The translations under genes and the position numbers were made by a program. Below the pieces are notes generated by a model. It saw only the letters and a program-made list of their open reading frames with translations, ran no database searches and had not been told where the DNA came from. From contig NZ_AP019400.1 of NCBI RefSeq assembly GCF_004295585.1, positions 2,764,001 through 2,828,000 of the forward strand: 64,000 nt of DNA, written 5' to 3'. How positions within the stretch are numbered: the first letter of the stretch is position 1; each line of letters starts with the position of its first letter. The DNA is from Cohnella abietis (GTDB taxonomy: Bacteria > Bacillota > Bacilli > Paenibacillales > Paenibacillaceae). Positions 52,298 through 62,021 of this stretch are shown here, piece after piece.

Positions 52298-54031
52298 TTA
52301 TTTCTTCAGATCTTCAATCGAGTCGATGTCCATATACTTCGGTACGACGAAACCAAGCTTAGTTCCTGAGAGGTTTGGACCTAAATCCTCGAACTTTCCT
52401 TTATACTTATTATAATAATCAATGGAGGTTGTTGGGAGCCAAGCAGCGATCATGGCGTCTGCATCTCCATTAGCAATTCCAGCCCACATCGGGCCAATCT
52501 CTACTTGCAGCATATCCACTTTGTACCCCAGCTTGTTTTCCAGAACATTTTTGATGACGTGGGTACTCGCAATTTCCGAATCCCATGCGACATAAGCAAG
52601 CTTAAGCTTTTGACCCGAGACGGCAGGAATGTCCTTGATCCACGATTGGACCAAATCAGGGTTTTCCTTCACCCACTGAGCTGCTGCTTCATCTGGTGTT
52701 GCTCCTCCACTTATGAGAATCATGACCTTCTCCATATCAGCAGGCTTCCAATTAAATTGGTCCATGAAGCGGTACGCTGTAGGATGGTCTTTGTTCAGGT
52801 TTAGGCGAACGATCGTATGTATTTGCTCGCTTCCTCCGAATGATTGTTTAGGATCTTCCAAATACTTCAGGTCGTATTTAACGAACATCCAATGGGGCGT
52901 CCACGCCGTTACGATGATTGGCTCTTTGGCTTTATATGCTTTGTCTAGGGCGGCTGTCATCGCTGTGCCGGAGCCCTCTAGCAGCTTCCACTCAGCTAGC
53001 TCGTAATCTTCAATGGCTTTAGCCGAAGCTTTCATCAAGCCAGATCCGGGATCAATACCGATAATTCGATAGCCGACTTGATCTCCTACTCGATTCCCAC
53101 TTTTACTACTACCGTTCTCGATGTATGTGTAAGCCCAGGATGCGACAAGAATAATGATCAGGCTGATTGAAATCGTAATTGCCTTCTTGAACCCTTGTTT
53201 TTTTCCTCGACGATTAGGGGTAATTACTTTTTGCGACATTCGGTCGAGTAGAATAGCAAGAATGACAATGGCTAGCCCGGCTTCAAAGCCTTTACCTGTA
53301 TTAAGCTGGGTAACCGACCGATAGACATCTGCCCCAACCCCTTGCGCACCAATCATAGAGGCGATAACGACCATGGACAAGGAAAGCATAATCGTCTGAT
53401 TGATTCCCGCCATAATGTTAGGCATAGCTAAGGGGAGTTGAACCTGCAGCAGCTTCTGGCGAGGAGTAGACCCAAAAGCATTAGCCGCTTCAATTAAATC
53501 TTCAGGCACCTGTTGAATTCCCAGATTGGTTAAGCGGATTGTAGGTGATATCGAGAATATGACAGAAGCAATGACACCAGGAACAACGCCTAAGCCGAAA
53601 AAGGTTACCGCAGGAATTAAATAAACGAAAGCCGGCATCGTTTGCATGAAATCCAGCAGGGGAGTTAAGATACTTTGCAGCTTGCGGCTTCTGGCGCAGG
53701 CTATGCCAAGTGGAAGTCCGACTATTATAGAGAGCAAGGATGCAGTTAGAACTAACGCTGAGGTGTCCATAGTTGAATCCCAATAGCCCAAATTCCAAAT
53801 AAGAACCAGACCAATGATTGCAAACAATGCTAATGTCCAACGTCCAAGACGATAAGCTAAAGCTGCGAGTAAGATAATGACAACCCAAGCCGGCAAGATG
53901 TGAAAAAGATTAGAAAATGCATCTACCGTTCCTCCGATAACAGAGGAAAGAAGATCAAATATAAAGCTTAAATTTATTGCGAGCCAATCAACGATACCTT
54001 CGACCCAGCGATCTAACGGAAGTTTAGGCAT
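52298..54031 (-). CDS. opuABC: Glycine betaine ABC transporter, permease fused to binding domain (OpuAB-OpuAC)
   Basis: A 577-aa protein joining two subunits. Residues 1-280 are the OpuAB/ProW permease (AFGSTPRQKLLQVQLPLAMPNIMAGINQTIMLSLSMVVIASMIGAQGVG). A membrane helix near 290-310 anchors the external binding domain. The lobe order is that of Bacillus OpuAC, starting IIGIDPGSGLMKAS and ending DSIEDLKK, with ligand-binding Trp residues in TAWTPHWMF, YVAWDSEIAS and MWAGIANGDADAMIAAWLPTT. Bacillus makes the two parts separately; the fusion resembles lactococcal OpuABC. AGGAGGTGATC before ATG 54031 is a near-perfect ribosome binding site. It overlaps opuAA by eight bases. Confidence 0.93.
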   Translation of the reverse strand: MPKLPLDRWVEGIVDWLAINLSFIFDLLSSVIGGTVDAFSNLFHILPAWVVIILLAALAYRLGRWTLALFAIIGLVLIWNLGYWDSTMDTSALVLTASLLSIIVGLPLGIACARSRKLQSILTPLLDFMQTMPAFVYLIPAVTFFGLGVVPGVIASVIFSISPTIRLTNLGIQQVPEDLIEAANAFGSTPRQKLLQVQLPLAMPNIMAGINQTIMLSLSMVVIASMIGAQGVGADVYRSVTQLNTGKGFEAGLAIVILAILLDRMSQKVITPNRRGKKQGFKKAITISISLIIILVASWAYTYIENGSSKSGNRVGDQVGYRIIGIDPGSGLMKASAKAIEDYELAEWKLLEGSGTAMTAALDKAYKAKEPIIVTAWTPHWMFVKYDLKYLEDPKQSFGGSEQIHTIVRLNLNKDHPTAYRFMDQFNWKPADMEKVMILISGGATPDEAAAQWVKENPDLVQSWIKDIPAVSGQKLKLAYVAWDSEIASTHVIKNVLENKLGYKVDMLQVEIGPMWAGIANGDADAMIAAWLPTTSIDYYNKYKGKFEDLGPNLSGTKLGFVVPKYMDIDSIEDLKK

Positions 54032-55232
54032 TCTGATCACCTCCTACTTCGACATTGGGCGTACTGCTGGTGAGGGCAGCAAGAACTGCGCCACGTATTA
54101 TGATGCCAAGAAGTCTTCCGTTTTCTCCCACTACAGCTGCTGGAATACGCGTGTTTCCAACGACCTCGAATAGCTCGTTTAATAGCTGATCAGGACGAAA
54201 AACAGGCACATCACGGACTACGATATCCATTAAGCTTTGTCCTTTACGAATAGCTTCTGATGCATCCTCGGCTGAGATGGCGCCTATTAGCCTTTTGGAT
54301 TTGTCTACGACATAGAGATTAGAAACCCCGCTTTCATGCATGAGCTGAAGTGCGACCCGAGGGCCGCGATCAGGGCTAATCGTTTCAGGTCTGCGCATAA
54401 CGTGGGATGCAGTAAGCACCTTAGACAAATCAACATCCTCGACGAATCGGGCTACATATTTATTGGCGGGATTGATCATAATTTCTTCTGGAGTACCGAT
54501 CTGTACGACAGAGCCATCTCGCATCAGGGCTACCCGGTCACCTATTCGAAGTGCTTCATCGAGATCGTGGGTGATGAAAATAATCGTTTTTTTCAAATTT
54601 TGTTGAAGCTCCAGCAGCTCGTCCTGCATGTCTCTACGGATAAGCGGATCAAGAGCGCTGAAGGCTTCGTCCATTAAGAGAATATCCGGTTCATTGGCTA
54701 AGGCTCTAGCCAGTCCGACACGCTGCTGCATACCTCCGCTTAGCTGGTCAGGGTAACTATTTTCTAATCCTTGTAGGCCAACGAGTTGGAGAGAATGTAA
54801 TGCTTTGTCGCGCCGGGTCTGTTTCTCCATGCCTTTAATCTCTAAGCCGTATTCAATGTTCTCTACGATGCTCTTGTGAGGGAATAAGGCGAATTTCTGA
54901 AATACCATAGCCATGCTTTGACGTCGAACATCCCTCAGCTGCTGAGGATTCATAGAAACGATATTTTTCCCCTTAATCAAGACGCTTCCACTTGTCGGTT
55001 CAATCAACCGGTTGAGCAAGCGCACTAAAGTGGATTTTCCGCTGCCGGAAAGCCCCATAATGACGAAAATTTCACCTTCTTCAATATGGAAGCTAACCTT
55101 GTTAACCCCAATTGTGTGTTTCGTTTTCTCGAAAATTTCCTTTTTGGATAGTCCTTGCGCGAGTAAGGCCAGTGCCTTGTCGGGCTCAGCTCCAAAAATT
55201 TTAGTTAAATCCTTCACTTCTACGATAGCCAT
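54024..55232 (-). CDS. opuAA: Glycine betaine ABC transporter ATPase with CBS domains
   Basis: A 402-aa ATPase of the OpuA osmoprotectant importer. Walker A GLSGSGKST is near residue 62, signature LSGGMQQRVGLARAL, Walker B ILLMDEAFSALD and H-loop FITHDLDEA are intact. Residues about 275-395 hold two CBS domains (VLTASHVMRRPETISPD; DIVVRDVPVFRPDQ), which in OpuA sense ionic strength. GGAGG lies four bases before the ATG. First gene of the opuAA-opuABC operon. Confidence 0.94.
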   Translation of the reverse strand: MAIVEVKDLTKIFGAEPDKALALLAQGLSKKEIFEKTKHTIGVNKVSFHIEEGEIFVIMGLSGSGKSTLVRLLNRLIEPTSGSVLIKGKNIVSMNPQQLRDVRRQSMAMVFQKFALFPHKSIVENIEYGLEIKGMEKQTRRDKALHSLQLVGLQGLENSYPDQLSGGMQQRVGLARALANEPDILLMDEAFSALDPLIRRDMQDELLELQQNLKKTIIFITHDLDEALRIGDRVALMRDGSVVQIGTPEEIMINPANKYVARFVEDVDLSKVLTASHVMRRPETISPDRGPRVALQLMHESGVSNLYVVDKSKRLIGAISAEDASEAIRKGQSLMDIVVRDVPVFRPDQLLNELFEVVGNTRIPAAVVGENGRLLGIIIRGAVLAALTSSTPNVEVGGDQNA

Positions 55233-55369
55233 AAGTCCTCCACATTAAATGATTGCTCATCATTTTTAGTTAAGAGTTAGATTAAACATATCAAGGAATA
55301 ATTAAACATGGGAAAGTTGAACAATGACGATGTTAGGGTCTAGTTGTGCTATCTTTACTATTAAAAAGA

Positions 55370-55437
55370 AGAAAAAATAAACAAAGCCTGGTTCAACCAA
55401 GAGGGATTAAATCCCCAGTGGTTGAACCAGGCTTTGT
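55370..55437 (-). terminator. Strong terminator of the LytTR gene
   Basis: A perfect 19-bp stem (55381-55399 with 55419-55437) encloses a loop that can itself fold (GGGAT/ATCCC). On the minus strand it is followed by TTTATTTTTTC. Confidence 0.92.
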
Positions 55438-55460
55438 TCGTAGAGTAAGGTTTTTGGATA

Positions 55461-55781
55461 TTACTTATCCAGCATTTGACGAATCATTTGTTGTTTTCTT
55501 TGGGAGCAGGAAAGTCTCTTGGATGTGTCACCAAAGAAAATATCATGGTCGCCAATAACAGAGATGTTCTTTACATTGACATAGCAATCTGACGAAACCC
55601 GGAAGAAAGTCGCCGAGTCCGTAATGAGATTATTTCTTTCATCGGCGGACAGTCTTTTTTTAATGTTGTAATTCCGTCCGTGAAAGCTAATTAATCCATG
55701 TGCTCCGACTTTGAAGAATAACGTGTCTTGACGCGGCTCGAAATCCTCGTACACATTTTTCTCCTGCAGTGCTACATTCAT
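55461..55781 (-). CDS. Stand-alone LytTR DNA-binding protein
   Basis: A 106-aa protein that is almost entirely a LytTR domain (residues about 20-104; TLFFKVGAHGLISFHGRNYNIKKRLS, FFRVSSDCYVNVKNI). It has no receiver or membrane part. GGGGG lies upstream of the ATG at about ten bases. It is monocistronic, with a strong terminator. Such orphans act as regulators whose activity is set by expression or by partner proteins; target genes are unknown. Confidence 0.88.
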   Translation of the reverse strand: MNVALQEKNVYEDFEPRQDTLFFKVGAHGLISFHGRNYNIKKRLSADERNNLITDSATFFRVSSDCYVNVKNISVIGDHDIFFGDTSKRLSCSQRKQQMIRQMLDK

Positions 55782-55898
55782 CGTTCCAATTCCCCCTTAG
55801 AATGATGTTGCTTGGTAGCGCTTTCAGTATACCACACAATTGAACGATTTGGGTAACTTTCCTAAAAAAATTATACCTTCTCACAAAATTTTTTTACC

Positions 55899-55937
55899 AT
55901 ATCAGGAAGTATAGAATTTTCGATACTTATCTGATAT
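55899..55937. promoter_or_regulatory. Interrupted palindrome upstream of the LytTR and RluA-family genes
   Basis: ATATCAG and AGTAT on the left (55899-55912) are inverted as ATACT and CTGATAT on the right (55923-55937). It lies in the 371-bp divergent gap (55782-56152), otherwise without recognised content. Candidate operator, possibly for LytTR autoregulation. Confidence 0.4.
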
Positions 55938-56152
55938 GTCTCCGACTTAAACATTGAATGCAGTGAAAGGACCGAGTCAGCAGTTTATGCTTACAAAAGT
56001 GTGTCTCATTGTGGTACGTTTTTTGACAATTTGCATGAAGATGGGGAGAAAGTTGGATCTATTGGTGGATTAACTTTGTGCGAATGGGGCTTGGCAATTA
56101 TAATCAAGTTATACAAATTCGTATTCCGCACAGTCAGAGGAGATAGAAATTT

Positions 56153-57109
56153 ATGATTAATCGCAAGGTTACCCCGTCGGAAGGCGGTAAAAGGCTACAT
56201 AGATATCTAAGAAGCTTAATGCCGAATATCCCATTAGGACAAATATATAAGATGATTGATAATGGGAAAGTAAAGGTAAATGGTAAAAGGAAAAATCAGA
56301 ACTACGAGCTTGTCGCTGGTGATGAGTTAGTTCTTTATGTTGAAGAAGCAGCCTATCAGGAAGCCAGTATTGGTCAGAAGAAGACGAAATACGTAGGAGT
56401 TAATGCTAACATTAATGTCATATACGAGGATGCAGAGCTTATGGTCGTGAATAAGCCAGTTGGAATGCTTACGCATCCCGATCAGGCGGATCAGAAAGAT
56501 ACGCTCGTTAATCGTGTACATGCTTACCTATATCGTAAGGGTGAACTAGATAGCCCTTTATTCATGCCTGCTACAGCGAATCGACTTGATCGGAACACAA
56601 GTGGTATCATCCTTGTGGGTAAGACTGCGGGGATGCTGCATCAATTAAATCAATGGATTCAGAAGCATGAGCTCCAGAAGTATTACGTAACAATCGTTGA
56701 GGGTCGTCTGGAGGGTGAAGGAATACTATCCGGCGAGCTAATTCGCGATGAGAAAAAAAATCGTACACATGTCGTTGGTGATAAAACGAACATCGAACGT
56801 CATGGCGGAGCGGATCAGGTGAAGTCAGCAGAAACTCGGTATCGCGTGCTGCAGACGGGCAATGCCTACTCATTGGTGGAGATCGAGCTTATAAGCGGGC
56901 GAACCCACCAAATACGTACCCATTTTCAGGATATCGGACATTCACTTCTAGGTGACATTAAGTATGGTGGAAAACGTTTCGGTGACGTGAATTATCAATT
57001 GCTTCATGCTTGGCGTATCGTTCTTCCAGGTGAAAGGGAGTTCAAAGCCCCTTTGCCATCGGAAATGCGTGTTGTCGCGGAACGAATTGGATTGCATGTG
57101 AATTTGTAG
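56153..57109 (+). CDS. RluA-family pseudouridine synthase
   Basis: A 318-aa RNA-modifying enzyme, RluC/RluD type. An S4 domain (residues about 12-70; GGKRLHRYLRSLMPNIPLGQIYKMIDNGKVKVNGKR) precedes the catalytic domain, with Asp in NRLDRNTSGIILVGK, plus NKPVGMLTHP and GRTHQIRTHFQDIGHSLLGD. It probably modifies uridines of 23S rRNA; which position cannot be told. GGAG lies upstream. Confidence 0.92.
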   Translation: MINRKVTPSEGGKRLHRYLRSLMPNIPLGQIYKMIDNGKVKVNGKRKNQNYELVAGDELVLYVEEAAYQEASIGQKKTKYVGVNANINVIYEDAELMVVNKPVGMLTHPDQADQKDTLVNRVHAYLYRKGELDSPLFMPATANRLDRNTSGIILVGKTAGMLHQLNQWIQKHELQKYYVTIVEGRLEGEGILSGELIRDEKKNRTHVVGDKTNIERHGGADQVKSAETRYRVLQTGNAYSLVEIELISGRTHQIRTHFQDIGHSLLGDIKYGGKRFGDVNYQLLHAWRIVLPGEREFKAPLPSEMRVVAERIGLHVNL

Positions 57110-57163
57110 TTTGAACGCGTAGAGACACCTTGAGAAATTCTGGACATGCCGGAGGTTAGCCAT

Positions 57164-57445
57164 ATGCTCAGCACACCAATCAAACGATTACGGTTTATCG
57201 GTTATTTCGAAGCAGGATCTTTCTTGATCCTGCTCTTGATTGCAATGCCTCTTAAATATGCATTTGATACTCCTGAACCTGTTAAAATAGTCGGAATCAT
57301 TCATGGCTTTTTATTCGCGCTGTATTTATTAGCCATTCTCAATGCTTTTATCGCACGCAAGCTTTCTTTAGGAATGTCACTAGTGGCAGTCATAGCTGCT
57401 TTTCTGCCCTTTGGTCCTGTTTTATTGGACCGTAAGATTCGTTAA
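57164..57445 (+). CDS. DUF3817-family membrane protein
   Basis: A 93-aa protein with three membrane helices. The family pattern is RLRFIGYFEAGSFLILLLIAMPLKY, VGIIHGFLFALYLL and FLPFGPVLLDRKI. CGGAGG eight bases before ATG 57164 fixes the start; ATG 57146 is less likely. Function unknown. A terminator follows. Confidence 0.87.
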   Translation: MLSTPIKRLRFIGYFEAGSFLILLLIAMPLKYAFDTPEPVKIVGIIHGFLFALYLLAILNAFIARKLSLGMSLVAVIAAFLPFGPVLLDRKIR

Positions 57446-57483
57446 GATAGAAATTTGGACATCATCATTCGCTGCTATTGAGC

Positions 57484-57521
57484 GACCGTTTGGGGGAAAT
57501 ATCCTAAGCGGTCTTTTTTTT
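57484..57521 (+). terminator. Terminator after the DUF3817 gene
   Basis: GACCGTTT pairs with AAGCGGTC, with an inner GGA/TCC; eight T follow. Confidence 0.9.
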
Positions 57522-57613
57522 GCACATATTTTGAACAATATATGGAGTATCCTATATATTCATCTATATTAGCTTATCTAGAATTTGCCGATCGGTTGGC
57601 GATTTGTGTTCCG

Positions 57614-57645
57614 TTCATATTCAGTTCATAATCTAACCATATAAT
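57614..57645 (+). promoter_or_regulatory. Direct-repeat activator site and -10 before the ABC exporter genes
   Basis: TTCATA at 57614-57619 and 57625-57630 repeat with an 11-bp period, the spacing of OmpR/PhoB-family response regulator sites. TATAAT (57640-57645) follows with no good -35, as expected for an activator-dependent promoter. Confidence 0.5.
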
Positions 57646-57682
57646 AGTTTTTACATATACAGTATAGCGGAGATGATGAAAA

Positions 57683-59422
57683 ATGCTGAAGCTCTTTCGA
57701 TTTCTAAAGCCTTATCGTTGGGCTGTAGCCGCGGTAATGGTGCTGATTTTGTTGCAGTCATTAAGCGAGCTTTATTTGCCAACCTTGATGGCTGACATCA
57801 TTAATGATGGCGTAGTAAAAGGAAATATCCCGTACATCTGGAAAATCGGTGGATTCATGCTCGCGGTAACCATTGTAGGAACTATCGTTTCCATTACTGC
57901 TAGCTACGTCTCCTCGCGTATCGCTTCCGGCTTTGGCAGAGATGTTCGCAGTAAGACATTTCGTCATGTTGAGAACTTCTCATTACAGGAATTCGATAAG
58001 ATAGGTACGGCATCACTTATTACTAGAACGACCAACGACATTACTCAGGTGCAGACAGTTCTTATGATGATGATGCGCCTAATGGTAGCCGCGCCAATGA
58101 TGTGTATCGGTGGTCTAATTATGGCCATATCTAAGGATGCTCATCTGTCGCTCGTTTTCGTAGGAGCTATTCCGATTCTAGCCCTGACGATATTTCTGAT
58201 TGCGAGTAAAGGTATCCCTTATTTCAAGGTAATGCAGAAGAAAATTGATAAAATTAATTTGGTGCTGCGTGAAGGTTTGACGGGCATCCGGGTTATTCGC
58301 TCATTTAATCGTTTCGAGCACGAGACTAAACGTTTTAAAGAAGCGAACCATGATCTGACGCAAACTGCAATTAAAGTGAATCAAATTATGGCGTTCATGA
58401 TGCCTATGATGATGCTGATTCTTAACTTTTCATCCATTGCGATAATATGGTTTGGAGGAATTAGAGTTAGTGAAGGTAATATGCAGGTTGGCGATCTTAT
58501 GGCATTTCTGCAATACGCCATGCAAATCATGTTCTCACTTCTGATGGTATCTATGATGTTTGTTATGGTTCCTCGTGCCTCCGCTTCAGCGGTCAGAATT
58601 AATGAGGTTCTAAATACGGAGCCTGTTATTGTAGGGAAAAAGGGTGAAGGAAACGTACAAGGGGAAGAGCAGAACGCTCGAGGTTTGGTGGAGTTCGACA
58701 ATGTGTCATTCCGTTATCCGGGTGCGGAGACGCCAGCCATTGAGGGGATTTCCTTTCAGGCTTCACCTGGAGAGGTAACTGCCATTATTGGAGGAACGGG
58801 ATCTGGGAAATCAACTTTAATAAGCTTAATACCTAGGTTTTATGATATTGAACTGGGAGCTGTGCGAATAGATGGTAGCGATGTTCGTGATCTGTCTATC
58901 GATGAGCTGCGCTCAAAAATTGGACTTGTGCCACAAAAGGCTTTGCTATTCACAGGCTCGGTTTCAGATAATATTCGCTATGGCAAAACGGATGCTACAG
59001 AAGATGAAATTAGCCAAGCGGCCATAACTGCGCAGGCGAATGATTTCATTACGGGAATGCCTGAGGGGTATGCTTCACCCATCTCTCAGGGTGGATCGAA
59101 TTTGTCCGGCGGACAGAAGCAACGCTTGTCTATTGCCAGAGCTCTTGTCCGGAAACCGTTAATTTATTTGTTCGATGACAGCTTCTCCGCGCTAGACTTC
59201 AAGACAGATGCGAAGCTACGTGCAGCGTTAAGAAGTGAAACGACAGAAGCGACGGTTATCATTGTAGCTCAACGGGTGAGCACGGTTATGGATGCCGATC
59301 GGATTCTCGTGTTGGATGAGGGACGAATCGTTGGTAATGGGAATCATCGGGAATTGATGGAAAGCTGCAGCGTCTACCGCGAGATTGTTTCTTCGCAGCT
59401 ATCCGAGGAGGAAATCGCATGA
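57683..59422 (+). CDS. Heterodimeric ABC exporter subunit with degenerate Walker B (BmrC/TM287-like)
   Basis: A 579-aa half-transporter. Six membrane helices (residues 15-320) precede an ATPase domain with Walker A GGTGSGKST and an intact signature LSGGQKQR. The residue after Walker B is Asp instead of the catalytic Glu (YLFDDSFSALD), and the H-loop reads AQRVST with Gln for His. These changes mark the subunit that forms the non-hydrolysing site in a heterodimer. Its stop overlaps the ATG of the next gene by four bases. Substrates may be drugs or peptides. Confidence 0.92.
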   Translation: MLKLFRFLKPYRWAVAAVMVLILLQSLSELYLPTLMADIINDGVVKGNIPYIWKIGGFMLAVTIVGTIVSITASYVSSRIASGFGRDVRSKTFRHVENFSLQEFDKIGTASLITRTTNDITQVQTVLMMMMRLMVAAPMMCIGGLIMAISKDAHLSLVFVGAIPILALTIFLIASKGIPYFKVMQKKIDKINLVLREGLTGIRVIRSFNRFEHETKRFKEANHDLTQTAIKVNQIMAFMMPMMMLILNFSSIAIIWFGGIRVSEGNMQVGDLMAFLQYAMQIMFSLLMVSMMFVMVPRASASAVRINEVLNTEPVIVGKKGEGNVQGEEQNARGLVEFDNVSFRYPGAETPAIEGISFQASPGEVTAIIGGTGSGKSTLISLIPRFYDIELGAVRIDGSDVRDLSIDELRSKIGLVPQKALLFTGSVSDNIRYGKTDATEDEISQAAITAQANDFITGMPEGYASPISQGGSNLSGGQKQRLSIARALVRKPLIYLFDDSFSALDFKTDAKLRAALRSETTEATVIIVAQRVSTVMDADRILVLDEGRIVGNGNHRELMESCSVYREIVSSQLSEEEIA

Positions 59423-61341
59423 GTGAGCAACGTCAAGAGCATCAGGGAGCGAGTAGAGGACCTGCGTCGGGAGGACCGGGAAGAGGTCCGATGGGCGGCC
59501 CAATGGGTGGCATGGGTGGTATGGGGATGCCCGTTCAGAAAGCCAAAAACTTCAAAGGAACGCTTCGCAGGCTAATGGGCTATTTACGTCCTCAGCGGTT
59601 TAAACTGTTAGCCGTGCTTGTAACGGCTGTTCTTAGCACCGCCTTTGCAATCTACAGTCCTAAAGTGCTGGGGAATGCGACCACTAAGCTGTTCGAAGGT
59701 ATGATGGGCAAGATTAATGGTGATCCGAACGCACATTTTGATATTGCTGGCATATGGCAAATTGTCGTTTTCCTTGCTGGGTTGTATGTCGTCAGCTCTA
59801 TTTTCAGCTATATCCAACAATTCCTCATGGCTGGTGTGGCCCAAAAGACAGTATATGGGTTACGCAATGAAGTGAATGCCAAGCTGGGCAAGCTTCCTCT
59901 TAAATTTTTCGATAGCCGCACGAATGGTGAAATTCTAAGCCGTGCCGTTAATGATGTCGATAATATTAGTAATACGTTACAACAAAGTCTAACTCAGCTC
60001 ATCACATCAGTCATTACGATACTGGGCGTCATCGTTATGATGCTTACGATAAGCCCTTGGCTTACACTGATTCTTCTTCTGACGCTTCCGCTGTCTATGA
60101 TTGTGATTAGAGGTGCAGCTAGTCGGTCTCAGAATCATTTTAAAGCTCAGCAGATGGAATTGGGGCAGTTGAACGGTCATGTTGAGGAAATGTATTCAGG
60201 ACACAAGATTGTTAAGGCTTATGGACAGGAAGAAATTTCAGTAGCTAAATTCGATAAAATTAACGAACGACTCTATGTCTCAGGTTGGAAAGCACAATTT
60301 ATTTCAGGGAACATTATGCCCCTCATGAGCATGGTCAGCAATATCGGATACGTATTTATTAGTGTTGTTGGCGGAATTATGGTTACACGAGGCACGATTT
60401 CTATTGGTAATATCCAAGCCTTCATTCAGTATGCTAGACAGTTTTCGATGCCGTTAGTGCAAACTGCGAACATCGCGAATATCATTCAATCGACAATTGC
60501 ATCGGCTGAACGTGTATTCGAATTGTTGGATGAGGAGGAGGAAGTCCTTGAGGCTGCTAATGATACAGATGTTAAGCTAGCTTCGCCAAAAGGTGATGTC
60601 GCTCTGCGCAACGTCAGCTTTGGTTATAAGGAAGACGCAATGCTCATCGAGAACATGGATATCGATGTTAAGAGTGGTCAGATGGTTGCTATCGTTGGAC
60701 CGACTGGTGCAGGAAAAACAACATTGGTTAATCTGCTGATGAGATTTTATGAAATTAATGACGGTAGCATCACGATAGATGGACTCGATATTACTCGAAT
60801 GAAGCGGGGCAATCTGCGAAGCTTGTTCGGAATGGTGCTGCAGGACACATGGCTGTTCAACGGAACGATTCGTGACAATATCGCGTATGGTCGAGAAGGT
60901 GTTTCCGAGGAAGAAATTGTTGGGGCTGCTAAAGCAGCACATGCAGATCATTTTATTCGTACCTTGCCAGAAGGCTATGATACAGTGTTAAATGAAGAAG
61001 CATCCAATCTGTCGCAAGGACAGAAGCAGCTTCTGACGATTGCGCGGGCAATATTGGCTGATCCTGCTATTTTGATTCTAGATGAAGCTACGAGTAGCGT
61101 AGATACACGAACAGAGGTTTATATCCAGAAGGCTATGCATGAGCTGATGCAGGGAAGAACCAGCTTCGTTATTGCTCACCGTTTGTCGACGATTAGAGAT
61201 GCAGACTTGATTCTTGTGATGAATCAGGGCAGTATTATTGAGAAGGGCACTCATAATGAATTGCTTGCTCAAAATGGTTTCTACGCCGACTTGTACAACA
61301 GTCAATTTGTTGGCGGAGGTATCCAGAAAAGCGTGGGATGA
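59419..61341 (+). CDS. Heterodimeric ABC exporter subunit with catalytic Glu (BmrD/TM288-like)
   Basis: A 640-aa partner of the preceding subunit. The first 45 residues are a Gly/Met/Pro-rich tail (GGPMGGMGGMGM). Six helices follow, then the ATPase domain with Walker A GPTGAGKTT, Walker B LILDEATSSVD with Glu, and H-loop AHRLST. The signature is changed to LSQGQKQ, the usual partner change of a one-active-site heterodimer. Translationally coupled to the upstream gene. Confidence 0.93.
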   Translation: MSEQRQEHQGASRGPASGGPGRGPMGGPMGGMGGMGMPVQKAKNFKGTLRRLMGYLRPQRFKLLAVLVTAVLSTAFAIYSPKVLGNATTKLFEGMMGKINGDPNAHFDIAGIWQIVVFLAGLYVVSSIFSYIQQFLMAGVAQKTVYGLRNEVNAKLGKLPLKFFDSRTNGEILSRAVNDVDNISNTLQQSLTQLITSVITILGVIVMMLTISPWLTLILLLTLPLSMIVIRGAASRSQNHFKAQQMELGQLNGHVEEMYSGHKIVKAYGQEEISVAKFDKINERLYVSGWKAQFISGNIMPLMSMVSNIGYVFISVVGGIMVTRGTISIGNIQAFIQYARQFSMPLVQTANIANIIQSTIASAERVFELLDEEEEVLEAANDTDVKLASPKGDVALRNVSFGYKEDAMLIENMDIDVKSGQMVAIVGPTGAGKTTLVNLLMRFYEINDGSITIDGLDITRMKRGNLRSLFGMVLQDTWLFNGTIRDNIAYGREGVSEEEIVGAAKAAHADHFIRTLPEGYDTVLNEEASNLSQGQKQLLTIARAILADPAILILDEATSSVDTRTEVYIQKAMHELMQGRTSFVIAHRLSTIRDADLILVMNQGSIIEKGTHNELLAQNGFYADLYNSQFVGGGIQKSVG

Positions 61342-61427
61342 GAGCCCATGGACAAATAAGCTGATACTTAATACGTACATTCATTAGGGATACGTAAGTT
61401 GGCAGCGAGACGAGAGGGAAGATGTAA

Positions 61428-62012
61428 ATGTCAGCTAGTTTAGAGGAAATCATCCGAGGACGTCGGAGTATAGGTAGAGTTAAGGATGAGCCAGTTCCTA
61501 AGGAGCAAATTGAGAAGCTTATTGAAGCGGCTGTTTGGGCTCCTAATCATTTTGGAACTGAGCCTTGGAAGTTTATCGTAATGACGGGTGAAGGTAGACG
61601 GGTACTGGGTCAGGCTTATGCCGACATTGCGGAAGAGAGTGTTCAGATTCAGGAGTTACCTGAGGAGGAACGCAAGCTACGTCTGGAAAAGGAAGTGGCT
61701 AAAGCATACAGATCTCCAGTAGTAATTGCTGCGGTATGTGTGCCATCAGATAACCCACGGGCTCTGCTTGCTGAAGAGCTAGCAGCAGCGCACTCGTCCG
61801 TGCAGAATCTGCTTCTGACCGCGCATGCTAATGGTCTAGGAGCAGTATGGCGCACCGGCGACCCTGCGTATCATCCGAAGGTGAAGCAAGCGTTCGGATT
61901 TGAAGGGAACGAACAGGTGATCGGCCTTATTTATATCGGATACCCCGACATGGATCAGCCTGTCGGCAAAAGAACTCCAGCAGCTGAGAAGACAGTCTGG
62001 CTGGAAGGTTAA
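61428..62012 (+). CDS. Nitroreductase-family flavoprotein
   Basis: A 194-aa FMN oxidoreductase. RRSIGRV at the N-terminus and AVWAPNHFGTEPWKFIV bind FMN; HSSVQNLLLTAHANGLGAVWRTG and VIGLIYIGYPD complete the fold. The natural substrate is unknown. GGGAAG lies upstream. It ends at a terminator and repeat array 4. Confidence 0.9.
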   Translation: MSASLEEIIRGRRSIGRVKDEPVPKEQIEKLIEAAVWAPNHFGTEPWKFIVMTGEGRRVLGQAYADIAEESVQIQELPEEERKLRLEKEVAKAYRSPVVIAAVCVPSDNPRALLAEELAAAHSSVQNLLLTAHANGLGAVWRTGDPAYHPKVKQAFGFEGNEQVIGLIYIGYPDMDQPVGKRTPAAEKTVWLEG

Positions 62013-62021
62013 ACTTGTCTT

